The notes beneath the pieces are model-generated. The model saw only the letters and a program-made list of their open reading frames with translations, was not told the DNA's origin and made no database searches. 64,000 bases of DNA, from NCBI GenBank assembly GCA_963723595.1, contig CAVRRQ010000010.1:248001-312000 (forward strand), given 5' to 3'. Source of the DNA: RYN-230 sp963723595. GTDB taxonomy: Bacteria; Actinomycetota; Actinomycetes; Streptosporangiales; Streptosporangiaceae. The position numbers were made by a program, and so were the translations under genes. Position 1 is the first letter of the stretch. Each line of letters starts with the position of its first letter. This document shows, piece by piece, positions 43,586-51,037 of this stretch.

Positions 43586-45054
43586 GGCCGCCCCGGCTGG
43601 CGTTCGGCGGCGGCCCGCGGCATGGTCAGCGACACCTCGGTGCCCTCGCCGGGGGCGGTGCGGACGGTCGCGGTGCCGCCCCGGCGGGCCATCCGGGCGT
43701 GGATCGACTCGGCCAGGCCCTTACGGTCCGCCGGCACGACGGAGGGGTCGAATCCCCGGCCGCGGTCCCGCACGAACAGCGTCACCCCGGCCGGCTCCAC
43801 CTCGGCGAAGATGGAGACCACGGGCGCGCCGGACCATTTCACCGCGTTGACCGTGGCCTCGCGGGCCGCGGCCAGCAGTGCGCGCAGGTCGTCGTCGAGT
43901 TCGCAGTCGCCGACGGTGACGGCCTCGACGGGCACCTCGTGCTGGGCCTCCACGTCCTGCTGGATGAGCCGGATCCCGGCCGCGAGCGTCATGTCCTGGC
44001 CGTCCAGCGAACCGGGAGCCTGGCCGTCGAACAGCCAGGCGCGCAGCTCGCGCTCCTGCGCCCGGGCCAGCTGGATCACCTGCTGCGGGTGCTCGGCGCG
44101 GCGCTGGATCAGGGCGAGTGTCTGCAGGACCGAGTCGTGCACCCGGGCCGCCATGTCGGCGCGTTCCTCGGCCCGGATCCGGGCCTGCCGCTCGACCATG
44201 AGGTCGCGGGCGATACGCACCCACCACGGGCCGAGCAGGATCGCGATCGCCGCCACCACCAGGACCACGCCGGCGATCTCGCGCAGCGCGCCCGCGACCT
44301 GGTGCCCGGTCACCAGCCAGTTCAGCCCGAAGGTCAGCGCCACGGCGGCGACCGCCACCCGCGCCACGATCCGGCGGCGGCTGCCGGTGCCCTCGGCCAG
44401 CCCGAGCAGCGGATCCGCGAGGCGCCGCAGCACGGCCTGCTCGTCCGGCGGTGCGTTCCGCCAGATGAGGGTGAGGCCGGCCACGCTGATGACCAGCGGC
44501 CAGGCCAGGCTGCCGACCCAGCTCGCCCGCAGCGCCGACGCGATTACCAGCACCACCACGAGCAGCGAGGCCAGCCCGGCGACCAGGGCTATGCCGCGCC
44601 GGTCGGTCAGCGCCCGGGCGGCGATGTTGGTGTCTGCCCCCTCAGCGGGTATCAGCAGCCAGGCCAGCACGTACGCGGCCGCGCCGATGAGGCCGAACAC
44701 GGTGGCGACCACGAACCCGGTCCGCACCACGGTGGCGTCCAGGCCGGTGCGCGCGGCCAGCCCGGCCGCGACCCCGCCCGCCAGCCGGTCCTCGCGGCTG
44801 CGCCGGAGCGGCCCGCTGCCCGGCGGGTGGCGCATCCAGGGGCGGCGGCCGGACCGTCCGAACCGGCGCCCGCGGCGGCCCGGGTCCAGGGGTTCGGTGC
44901 TCGGTGGACCGGAGCCTGCCGCGCCCGTGCGGGAAGGACCCGTCCGGGAAGGACCCGCGCCGAAGCGGCCGGTGGCCGCCGGGCTCCTGCCCAGCGCCCC
45001 GGCGGGCCCGCGATCAGTGCGCGCGGTCGGCCCGGGATCAGTGCCTGCCGCCAT
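43582..45054 (-). CDS. PspC-domain sensor histidine kinase
   Basis: 490 residues. A long charged N-terminus (~80 residues) is followed by a PspC domain (SREDRLAGGVAAGLAARTG, then AYVLAWLLIPAEG). About four more TM segments lie at ~150-275. The dimerisation/phosphoacceptor helix is AARVHDSVLQTLALIQRRA, with the His near residue 306. The GHKL ATPase part has REATVNAVKW for the N-box and DRGRGFDPSV for the G1 region. Paired with the response regulator by an ATGA overlap. Such PspC kinases are common in actinomycetes and are thought to sense envelope stress. Confidence 0.93.
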   Translation of the reverse strand: MAAGTDPGPTARTDRGPAGALGRSPAATGRFGAGPSRTGPSRTGAAGSGPPSTEPLDPGRRGRRFGRSGRRPWMRHPPGSGPLRRSREDRLAGGVAAGLAARTGLDATVVRTGFVVATVFGLIGAAAYVLAWLLIPAEGADTNIAARALTDRRGIALVAGLASLLVVVLVIASALRASWVGSLAWPLVISVAGLTLIWRNAPPDEQAVLRRLADPLLGLAEGTGSRRRIVARVAVAAVALTFGLNWLVTGHQVAGALREIAGVVLVVAAIAILLGPWWVRIARDLMVERQARIRAEERADMAARVHDSVLQTLALIQRRAEHPQQVIQLARAQERELRAWLFDGQAPGSLDGQDMTLAAGIRLIQQDVEAQHEVPVEAVTVGDCELDDDLRALLAAAREATVNAVKWSGAPVVSIFAEVEPAGVTLFVRDRGRGFDPSVVPADRKGLAESIHARMARRGGTATVRTAPGEGTEVSLTMPRAAAERQPGRP

Positions 45055-45088
45055 CCCCCCATCATCGCTCTCTTCGCCCGGCCTGGGT

Positions 45089-45129
45089 ATCAGGGATGTC
45101 CCTGATCCTGGCCCGCCCGGATCAGGGAC
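45089..45129. promoter_or_regulatory. inverted and direct repeat operator between the kinase and PspC genes
   Basis: ATCAGGGA-TG-TCCCTGAT (45089-45106) is a perfect inverted repeat with 8-bp arms. A second half-site ATCAGGGAC begins at 45121, 32 bases (about three helix turns) after the first. It sits between divergent promoters of the histidine kinase and the PspC gene, a natural binding site for their response regulator. Confidence 0.65.
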
Positions 45130-45183
45130 GGATCGGGGGTGTTCCGAATGGTGGCGCGCGGCGCCCGGCCGCAGGCTGGAGCC

Positions 45184-45477
45184 ATGAACACCACGACCAG
45201 CCCCGCGGCGGGCGACCAGACCTCACACGCACCCTACGAATCCGCGCCGCCCCGGACGCTCAGCCGCCCGGTCCACGGCCGGATGCTCGGCGGAGTCGCC
45301 GCCGGCCTCGCCGAGTACCTCGACGTCGACGTGACCGTCATCCGCATCCTGTTCGCCGTGCTGACCCTGATCGGCGGGGCCGCCATCCCCGTCTACCTGG
45401 CAGCGTGGCTCCTGATCCCCGAAGACGGCGCCGACCAGTCCATCGCGGCGGGCCTGTTCCAGTCCCGGGCCAGCTGA
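45184..45477 (+). CDS. small PspC-domain membrane protein
   Basis: 97 residues from ATG 45184, with GGAGC upstream. The PspC domain covers ~38-85 (RMLGGVAAGLAEYLDVDVTV, AIPVYLAAWLLIPEDG), with one or two membrane segments. This is the same domain as in the divergently encoded kinase. The pair suggests a sensory or feedback module for envelope stress. The gene for a DUF1707 protein follows 75 bp on. Confidence 0.88.
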   Translation: MNTTTSPAAGDQTSHAPYESAPPRTLSRPVHGRMLGGVAAGLAEYLDVDVTVIRILFAVLTLIGGAAIPVYLAAWLLIPEDGADQSIAAGLFQSRAS

Positions 45478-45552
45478 GCGGAGAGGCCGCACTTCACATG
45501 CCAGCTACGGACGCGGGGGTACGGGACGCGCCAGCGCTCCGCCGATGCCACC

Positions 45553-45990
45553 ATGCGAGTCTCCGACGCCGAACGGGCCGAGGTCGCCGACCAGCTAGCC
45601 CAGCACTACGGGGACGGGCGCCTCGACCAGGCCGAGCTGGACGAGCGCCTCGGCCAGGCGATGGGCGCCAAGACCCAGGCCGACCTGGCCGGGATCACCG
45701 CCGACCTGCCCCACCTCGACCCGCGGCCCGGCAGCCGCCCGGCCGCGATGCGCTCCAGCAGTGCCCATCCGCCCGCGCCTCGGTCCCGGTCCGGGCGGCC
45801 GCGGTCCAGGCTGCTGCCGATCGCGGCGCTCATCGTGCTCGCCGTCGTGGCCTGGCACGCGGTGACGCCGTTCTTCTGGGCGCCGTTGTGGCAGTGGCCC
45901 GGGGTGTGGTTCGGGTCCGCGTGGTGGCTGTGGATCGCGCTGCTGATCTTCTGCTGGCTGCGCTTCGGCCCCCGGCGCCATCGCCGGTAG
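45553..45990 (+). CDS. DUF1707 membrane protein
   Basis: 145 residues. The DUF1707 domain (MRVSDAERAEVADQLAQHYG, then LDQAELDERLGQAM) occupies the first ~60 residues. After a Pro/Ser-rich linker two hydrophobic segments (~92-110 and ~120-140; WWLWIALLIFCWLRFG) anchor it in the membrane. It follows the PspC gene on the same strand and probably belongs with it. A frame on the other strand (LigD-type gene) overlaps most of it; this strand has the recognisable domain. Confidence 0.85.
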   Translation: MRVSDAERAEVADQLAQHYGDGRLDQAELDERLGQAMGAKTQADLAGITADLPHLDPRPGSRPAAMRSSSAHPPAPRSRSGRPRSRLLPIAALIVLAVVAWHAVTPFFWAPLWQWPGVWFGSAWWLWIALLIFCWLRFGPRRHRR

Positions 45991-46934
45991 CCGGGAACGC
46001 CCGCGGCCCGCGCTAGCCATCGCGGGCCGGCGGGCCCTCCCCGGTGGGCCGGGCCATCCCCGGCCGGGCCCGGGCCCGCGGCGCGGCGGGCCCGGGCCCG
46101 CCGCTTGCCTTCGTGCATGGCCTGGACCCGGGCGACCGGGATCGTGTGCCCCTCCGCGACCAGGTCGGCCGGGAGGTGCTGCGGCCGGGGAAGCTGGCCC
46201 GCCCAGCGGTCCCCGCCCGTGATGAGCCGGGCCGCGGTGCGCACGGTGAAGTCGGCCGGGGTGACCCGGTCCAGTTCGTCCCAGGGCAGCGGGAAGGACA
46301 CCGGGACCCCCGGCCGGATCCGCGGGCTGTAGGCCGCCACCACGGTCGCCCCGCCCGCCCGGGTCGAATCCAGGAAGACCTTGCCTTCCCGGTCCTCCCG
46401 GATGAACGCGGTGGTGGTCAGGTCCGGGCCGAGCCGCGCGGCCCGGGCAGCCACCGCGCGGGTGGCCGCCGCGGCGTCCTCGGCACTGGCCCCGGTGATC
46501 GGGACGAACACGTGCACCCCCTTCGCCCCGCTGGTCTTGACCGCGCCCGCCAGGCCGCAGCCCGCGAGCGCCTCCCGGACCAGCTGGGCGGCCAGGACCG
46601 CGAGCCGGAACTTCCCGCCTTCCGGCGGGTCGATGTCGAGGATCAGGTAGTCGGGCCGGTCCCCGTGGCCGGCCTCGGTCAGCGTGGGGTGGTACTCCAC
46701 GGCCCGCTGGTTGGCGAACCACAGCAGCGTGCGGCGGTCGTCACAGAGCGCGTAGGAGACCTCGCGCCGGGAGCTTTCCGCCCACAGCCGGACCGTCCGC
46801 ACCCAGGGCGGGGTGTACTTGGGCACGTTCTTCTGCATGAACGGTTCCTGGCCGCGCAGGACCCGGACCACCGACAGCGGCCGGCCGCTGAGCTCCGGGA
46901 GGATCTGCCCGCGGACCGCGTCCAGGTAGTCCAC
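45606..46934 (-). CDS. LigD-type primase-polymerase domain protein, ends uncertain
   Basis: The region ~46080-47018 encodes an archaeo-eukaryotic primase-type polymerase of the LigD family: VRVLRGQEPFMQKN, PDYLILDIDPPEGGKF (catalytic Asp pair), VKTSGAKGVHVFVPI and FPLPWDELDRVTPADF. It extends single strands in non-homologous end joining. Both ends look damaged. Homologous residues (VDEERDGVPLTNLG) continue to 47018 without a start codon, and the frame from about 46080 runs on to 45606 against the DUF1707 gene. In another frame a TAG at 46012-46014 would end it naturally, so an indel in the GGGCCC-rich tract at ~46050-46100 is likely. No ligase or phosphoesterase domain and no ku gene nearby. 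Confidence 0.72.
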   Translation of the reverse strand: MDYLDAVRGQILPELSGRPLSVVRVLRGQEPFMQKNVPKYTPPWVRTVRLWAESSRREVSYALCDDRRTLLWFANQRAVEYHPTLTEAGHGDRPDYLILDIDPPEGGKFRLAVLAAQLVREALAGCGLAGAVKTSGAKGVHVFVPITGASAEDAAAATRAVAARAARLGPDLTTTAFIREDREGKVFLDSTRAGGATVVAAYSPRIRPGVPVSFPLPWDELDRVTPADFTVRTAARLITGGDRWAGQLPRPQHLPADLVAEGHTIPVARVQAMHEGKRRARARRAAGPGPAGDGPAHRGGPAGPRWLARAAGVPGYRRWRRGPKRSQQKISSAIHSHHADPNHTPGHCHNGAQKNGVTACQATTASTMSAAIGSSLDRGRPDRDRGAGGWALLERIAAGRLPGRGSRWGRSAVIPARSAWVLAPIAWPRRSSSSAWSRRPSP

Positions 46935-47091
46935 CAGGTCCCGCTTGGTCGCGTCCGCCCCGCTGAACAGCGGCTCGCCGAGATTGGTCAGCGGTACCCC
47001 GTCCCGCTCCTCATCGACGCTGATGACTGCACCGTCCCTTCGTCACGCTTTCCGGGCTGGTTCCATCGTCTCTCTGTGAGACCGTGGGCGG

Positions 47092-47529
47092 GTGAGGGAT
47101 CAGTACCGTGACGGGCCGGACGTGCTCCTGGTCGGCGTGGACGGCTCGGAGACCTCGATGCGCGCGGCCGCGTACGCGGCGGGCATGGCGCGGCGGCAGA
47201 AGGCCAGGCTGGTCATCCTGTACGTGCGGCCGTTCAGCGCGGCGACCGGGATCGGCGCGGGCGCGATCACCTCCATGCAGGAGGCGTACGACTCGGTCGC
47301 GGCGGAGCTGCGGCAGAGCGCGGCGGAGCAGGGTCCCCGGCTCGGGATCGATATCGTCTTCGTCGAGCGGGACGGCAACCCGTTCACCGAGATCGGCCGG
47401 CTGGCCGGCGAGATCCAGGCCGACGCGGTCATCGTGGGCGCCTCGACCAAGGCCGGCCACCGGTTCGTCGGCTCGCTGGCCGTTCACCTGGTGCGGGCCA
47501 ATCGCTGGCCGGTCACCGTGGTGCCCTGA
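47092..47529 (+). CDS. universal stress protein (UspA family)
   Basis: 145 residues, one Usp domain, GTG start at 47092. VLLVGVDGSETSMRAAAYAA is the N-terminal ATP-binding element and DAVIVGASTKAGHRFVGSLA the C-terminal one, close to the GxxG-x9-G(S/T) motif. Ends with the usual WPVTVVP strand. Usp proteins are induced by stress or hypoxia in actinobacteria. The stop lies in the first unit of a 21-bp tandem repeat. Confidence 0.93.
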   Translation: MRDQYRDGPDVLLVGVDGSETSMRAAAYAAGMARRQKARLVILYVRPFSAATGIGAGAITSMQEAYDSVAAELRQSAAEQGPRLGIDIVFVERDGNPFTEIGRLAGEIQADAVIVGASTKAGHRFVGSLAVHLVRANRWPVTVVP

Positions 47530-47600
47530 CGGTTCACCGTGGTGCCCTGACGTCTCACTGTGGTGCCCTGACGTTTCACTGTGGTGCCCTGACGTTCGTG
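47518..47600. repeat. 21-bp tandem repeat, four copies, covering two convergent gene ends
   Basis: GTGGTGCCCTGAC begins at 47518, 47539, 47560 and 47581, an exact 21-base period. The units between are GTTCACC, GTCTCACT or GTTTCACT. The first copy holds the Usp stop, the last the stop of the convergent metallopeptidase-like gene. Each unit offers a stop codon on both strands. Confidence 0.9.
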
Positions 47601-48206
47601 GCCCCGGCGATCTGCGCCACCACGTCGTAGCGCAGCGGGCGGGGGTGCACCAGCAGGGCCCGGGCCACCTCGCGGATCTGCAGCCGCCGGGGGATCAGCA
47701 CCTCCTCGCTGCGGCGCCAGGCGCGCGGCTCGTCGCGGCCGTAACGGGCGGCGATGGCCTGGCGGAAGTGCCGCGCGTCACCGCCGTCGCTCTTCCACGT
47801 GGGCAGCCAGCCCCGCAGGTCGCCGTCGTGGTCCAGCATGGTCCAGTCCCGCAGCCGCTGCGCGATCTGCCCCGCCGCGTCCACCACGAAGGCCAGCTCG
47901 CCACCGCCGCGGATGCCGTGCACCCGGCCTTCGCTGCCCGGGCTGTGGTGGATGCTGGCCGAGCTGAACCGGGCCCCCACCGCGAGCGCGGCCACCGCGT
48001 GACCGGCCTCGTGCCAGGCGGTGTCGACGGTGGCCTCCCGGGCCGGGCATCAGGCTCGGGTAGCAGCCGCAGTCGTACCGCTGCCTGATCCAGTGGTCGT
48101 GCACGACCGACTGGTCGTCATACCGGGCGAGCCGGCTGAGCTCCGCCCGGATCGCGGCGAGCGCGCGCAGGTCCGCAGGCTTCATGGTGTTGACTGAGGG
48201 GTTCAT
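47576..48206 (-). pseudogene. stand-alone M41-like HExxH metallopeptidase-type protein, frame broken
   Basis: Residues after ATG 48206 (MNPSVNTMKPADLRALAAIR) run to about 48040, where the frame is lost in a GGCCCGGG stretch. The continuation in a second frame holds TAWHEAGHAVAALAVGARFS, the HExxH zinc motif of the FtsH (M41) protease class, and RVHGIRGGGELAFVVD. It ends at 47576. Total ~205 residues, without an AAA domain. Similar small actinomycete proteins have no known function. A second ATG eight codons in is also possible. The frame break is probably an indel. Confidence 0.7.
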
Positions 48207-48216
48207 GGTGTTGACT
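48181..48216. repeat. 21-bp direct repeat at the divergent start region
   Basis: TTCATGGTGTTGACT at 48181-48195 and 48202-48216, 21 bases apart. Each copy holds an ATG of the minus-strand metallopeptidase-like gene (48206 and 48185) and TTGACT on the plus strand just before the ATG at 48224. The divergent genes thus share the repeat. Confidence 0.8.
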
Positions 48217-48223
48217 AAACGGT

Positions 48224-48674
48224 ATGCCTATCGAGGGTGAATACGAGCCAAGCGCGGCCGCCTGGGTCCGCGACCAGGTGGAGGAGTACGAGAGCTCGGG
48301 TGGCACGCGCGGGACGACGCTGCGTGACACCGGCCTGCCCGTGGTGATCATCACCAACCGCGGGGCGCGGTCCGGCAAGGTGCGCAAGACCCCGCTGATG
48401 CGGGTCGAGCACGGCGGCCGCTACGCGGCGGTGGCGTCCCAGGGCGGTGCCCCGACCCACCCGTACTGGTACTACAACTTCAGCGCCCACCCACAGGTCG
48501 AGCTGCAGGACGGCCCGGCCAAAGGGGAGTTCGTGGCCCGTGAGGTGACCGGGGACGAGCGGGCCGAGCTGGTGGGAGCGGGCGGTGGCGGCCTACCCGC
48601 CGTACGCCGAGTACCAGGAGCGGACCTCGCGGCAGATCCCGGTGTTCGTGCTCGAGCCGGCCGCGGGCGCCTGA
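48224..48674 (+). pseudogene. nitroreductase/deazaflavin (F420)-dependent oxidoreductase, one-base frame break
   Basis: Deazaflavin-dependent nitroreductase (Ddn) family. WVRDQVEEYESSGGTRGTTL, PVVIITNRGARSGKVRKTPL and YAAVASQGGAPTHPYWYYNF are the F420-binding family blocks, and FSAHPQVELQDG the strand after. Reading GAGCTGGTGGGAGCG gives nonsense; dropping the C at 48569 gives EWWERAV, the exact family motif. The tail AAYPPYAEYQERTSRQIPV then runs in frame to a stop at 48674. A single inserted C explains it. About 149 residues when repaired, normal for the family. Confidence 0.85.
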
Positions 48675-48783
48675 CCCCCCCGGCCAGCCCACCCAGCTCT
48701 TCTCGCCCGGGCCACCGGCGGCTCCGGGCATCCCAGTCCCACGGGCCGGTTCTCGTTATTTCATACAAAACCTACCGTAATAC

Positions 48784-48812
48784 TTGACATTGGTCCGGGA
48801 GCAGCGCAGATT
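48784..48812 (+). promoter_or_regulatory. sigma-70-like promoter of the TauD-type gene
   Basis: TTGACA (48784-48789), 17 bases, CAGATT (48807-48812): a consensus -35 and a near -10 in the AT-rich patch, 85 bases before the start codon. Confidence 0.55.
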
Positions 48813-48896
48813 GCTGCTAAGAGACCCCGGGGCGGGCCGCCCCGCGCTGTGGTGACGCCGGCTGCCGGGGACCAGTCATCCGAAAGGTGCCCTCGC

Positions 48897-49841
48897 ATGA
48901 CCAGCGTTCAGGACCATCCGGCGGCTCTCCGCAGTCATGGCTCGTACCAGCACGTTGACGTCACCCAGGTGGCCGGGACGATCGGTGCCGCCGTCGGCGG
49001 CATCCGGATCGGCGGCGACGTCAGCCCCGCCGCCGTGGCCGAGCTCCGCGCCGCGCTGCTCCGGCACAAGGTGGTCTTCCTGCGCGACCAGCAGCACGCC
49101 ACCGACGCCGACCAGCGGGCCTTCGGCCAGCTGCTGGGTTCCCTCACCACACCGCACCCGACCGTCGCCGGGGACGGCGGCGTGCTGCCCATCGACGCCG
49201 AGCAGGGCAAGGCCAACAGCTGGCACACGGACGTGACGTTCGTGGACCGGGTCCCGGCGATCAGCGTGCTGCGCGCCATCACGCTGCCGCCCTACGGGGG
49301 GACCACAGTGTGGGCGAACACCGCCGAGGCCTACCGGCGGCTGCACCCGGCGTTGCAGGCCCTGGCCGGCGGGCTGCGGGCGGTGCACACCAACCTGTAC
49401 GACTACGCGGCCGAGCGCCCGCAGATCGGCGGCATCGACGTCAGGGAAGAGGAGTACCGGCAGGAGTTCCGCCATCTGGAGTTCGAGACCGAGCACCCGG
49501 TCGTCCGGATCCACCCGGAGACGGGCGAGCCGACCCTGCTGCTCGGCCACTTCGTCCGGTCGTTCCCCGGGTTCGGCACGGCCGACTTCAGCGACCTGTT
49601 CGGCCTGCTGCAGCGGCACATCACCCGGCTGGAAAACACCGTCCGCTGGACCTGGCGGGACGGGGACATCGCGATCTGGGACAACCGGGCCACCCAGCAC
49701 TACGCGGTGGCTGACTACGACGACGAGCCCCGGCTGCTGCACCGGATCACGATCGCCGGTGAGATCCCGGTCGGGATCAACGGCGACACCAGCATCGTCC
49801 GCAAGGGCGACGCCAGCCACTACTCCGACCTGGCAGCCTGA
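48897..49841 (+). CDS. TauD/TfdA-family Fe(II)/2-oxoglutarate dioxygenase
   Basis: 314 residues from ATG 48897; upstream frame not preferred because GAAAGGTG precedes this ATG. Ligands to iron are the HxD pair in SWHTDVTF (~110, 112) and His in RATQHYAVADY (~268). The 2-oxoglutarate-binding Arg is in LLHRITIAG (~283). VVFLRDQQHATDADQRAFGQ and GGTTVWANTAEAYRRL are hallmarks of the family. Substrate may be taurine, an alkyl sulfate or similar; not set. Confidence 0.93.
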   Translation: MTSVQDHPAALRSHGSYQHVDVTQVAGTIGAAVGGIRIGGDVSPAAVAELRAALLRHKVVFLRDQQHATDADQRAFGQLLGSLTTPHPTVAGDGGVLPIDAEQGKANSWHTDVTFVDRVPAISVLRAITLPPYGGTTVWANTAEAYRRLHPALQALAGGLRAVHTNLYDYAAERPQIGGIDVREEEYRQEFRHLEFETEHPVVRIHPETGEPTLLLGHFVRSFPGFGTADFSDLFGLLQRHITRLENTVRWTWRDGDIAIWDNRATQHYAVADYDDEPRLLHRITIAGEIPVGINGDTSIVRKGDASHYSDLAA

Positions 49842-49872
49842 CCTGGCTGGCCTGAGCCGGCCGGGCTGACCT

Positions 49873-49917
49873 GGCCGGGCTGGGCCCAGGCGGCCGCCGC
49901 CCCGGCTCAGCCCGGCC
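49873..49917. terminator. hairpin terminator between convergent genes
   Basis: GGCCGGGCTGGGCC (49873-49886) pairs with GGCTCAGCCCGGCC (49904-49917), 13 of 14 positions, 17-base loop. It sits between the TauD-type stop and the AHSA1-type stop. Confidence 0.55.
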
Positions 49918-49931
49918 CGCGGGCTCGGCGG

Positions 49932-50573
49932 TCAGCCGGACGCGGCGCCGCCGGTGTAGGCGGCCACGGTGCGGTCGGCCGCGGCCTGGGCGGCGGCTTC
50001 GTCCGTGCCGGCCGAGACGTCCGCGTCACGCCACCGGCGGCTGCTCCCGGCGACGAACTCCCGGCCCGGCCCGGAGGCTGGCCAGGCGGCTCTCTCCCGG
50101 AGGTCCGCGGACCTTCCCGGAGTCAGGTAGGTGGCCAGTCCCATCAGGCCCATATCCCAGCCCACGCCCGTCGCCCCCGGGCCGAATTCCGCCCACGTCC
50201 CGTCCCCGGGCGCCGCGATGTGCTCGAGCTCGAGCCGCGTGCTGCCCGGCGGCACGGTGGACAGCCGGAGCTCGATCCAGCTGGTCTGCCCGCCGAACAC
50301 CCAGGTCGCCGTGAAGCCCCTCGGGGGGTCGCAGCGTTCGATGATGCCGCCCGCGTTCCCCTCGATCTGGAAACGACCACCGGCCCGCAGGTCACCCGTG
50401 ACCGGCACGAACCACCGGGCAATCCGGTCCGGACTCGTGCATGCGTCCCAGACATCCTCGATGGCGGCCGGGTACACCTGGCTGATGATCACGCTGCGTG
50501 CCTCGCCCGCGTCGAGCGTCCGGCGTCCTACCCGCCGGCGCACCGCGTTGATCTGCTGGACGACCTCGATCAT
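49932..50573 (-). CDS. SRPBCC protein of the AHSA1 (START-like) family
   Basis: 213 residues. YPAAIEDVWDACTSPDRIAR, FVPVTGDLRAGGRFQIEGNA and FTATWVFGGQTSWIELRLST are the AHSA1-type blocks; ELEHIAAPGDGTWAEFGPGA follows. The gene starts 2 bases after the ArsR stop, the common ArsR-AHSA1 pairing. Role unknown; such proteins bind hydrophobic ligands. Confidence 0.9.
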   Translation of the reverse strand: MIEVVQQINAVRRRVGRRTLDAGEARSVIISQVYPAAIEDVWDACTSPDRIARWFVPVTGDLRAGGRFQIEGNAGGIIERCDPPRGFTATWVFGGQTSWIELRLSTVPPGSTRLELEHIAAPGDGTWAEFGPGATGVGWDMGLMGLATYLTPGRSADLRERAAWPASGPGREFVAGSSRRWRDADVSAGTDEAAAQAAADRTVAAYTGGAASG

Positions 50574-50575
50574 GC

Positions 50576-50941
50576 TCAGTTCCCCTCTGCGTTGTCCCCA
50601 TCTGCGTCGTCACGGAGCCGGCGTTCCCGCCGTCCCCGGGCCAGTTCCGTGGCCAGCGCCTCCAGATGCGGGGCCCAGAAGCGCCGGAACGGGTCCAGCC
50701 AGTCAGCCACCTCGCGCAGCGGTTCCGGGTTCACCGCGTACAGCCGCCTGGTCCCCGCCGCCCGCACGGTCGCGAACCCGCTGTCACGCAGCACCCTGAG
50801 ATGCTGCGACACGGCAGGCTGGGAGATGCCGAACTCGGCCCGGATCACGTCGCACACCCCGCCGGAGGTCACCTCGCCGTCCGCGAGCACCTGCAGGATC
50901 CGGCGCCGCACCGGATCACCCAGCACGTCGAAAGCCTCCAC
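50576..50941 (-). CDS. ArsR-family transcriptional regulator
   Basis: 121 residues, GTG start at 50941. Winged-helix HTH: FDVLGDPVRRRILQVLADGE, FGISQPAVSQHLRVLRDSGF, VRAAGTRRLYAVNPEPLREV. It lacks the Cys cluster of metal-sensing ArsR proteins, so it belongs to the metal-independent group that pairs with AHSA1 proteins. It probably represses its own operon through the palindrome upstream. Confidence 0.93.
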   Translation of the reverse strand: MEAFDVLGDPVRRRILQVLADGEVTSGGVCDVIRAEFGISQPAVSQHLRVLRDSGFATVRAAGTRRLYAVNPEPLREVADWLDPFRRFWAPHLEALATELARGRRERRLRDDADGDNAEGN

Positions 50942-50963
50942 CCGCCGAGAATTTCAGCAGCCG

Positions 50964-50979
50964 CTTATATAAGTCAAGC
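50964..50979 (-). promoter_or_regulatory. palindrome overlapping the ArsR promoter
   Basis: CTTATATAAG (50964-50973), a perfect 10-bp palindrome, touches TTGACT (50979-50974 on the minus strand), a -35-like element, about 25-35 bases before the ArsR start. TTATATAA-type sites are typical for this ArsR group. Confidence 0.6.
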
Positions 50980-51037
50980 CCTATAAATCTGGCCGCTGCG
51001 GACCCCTCCCGGCACCGGGACGCCTTAGGATCGCCGG

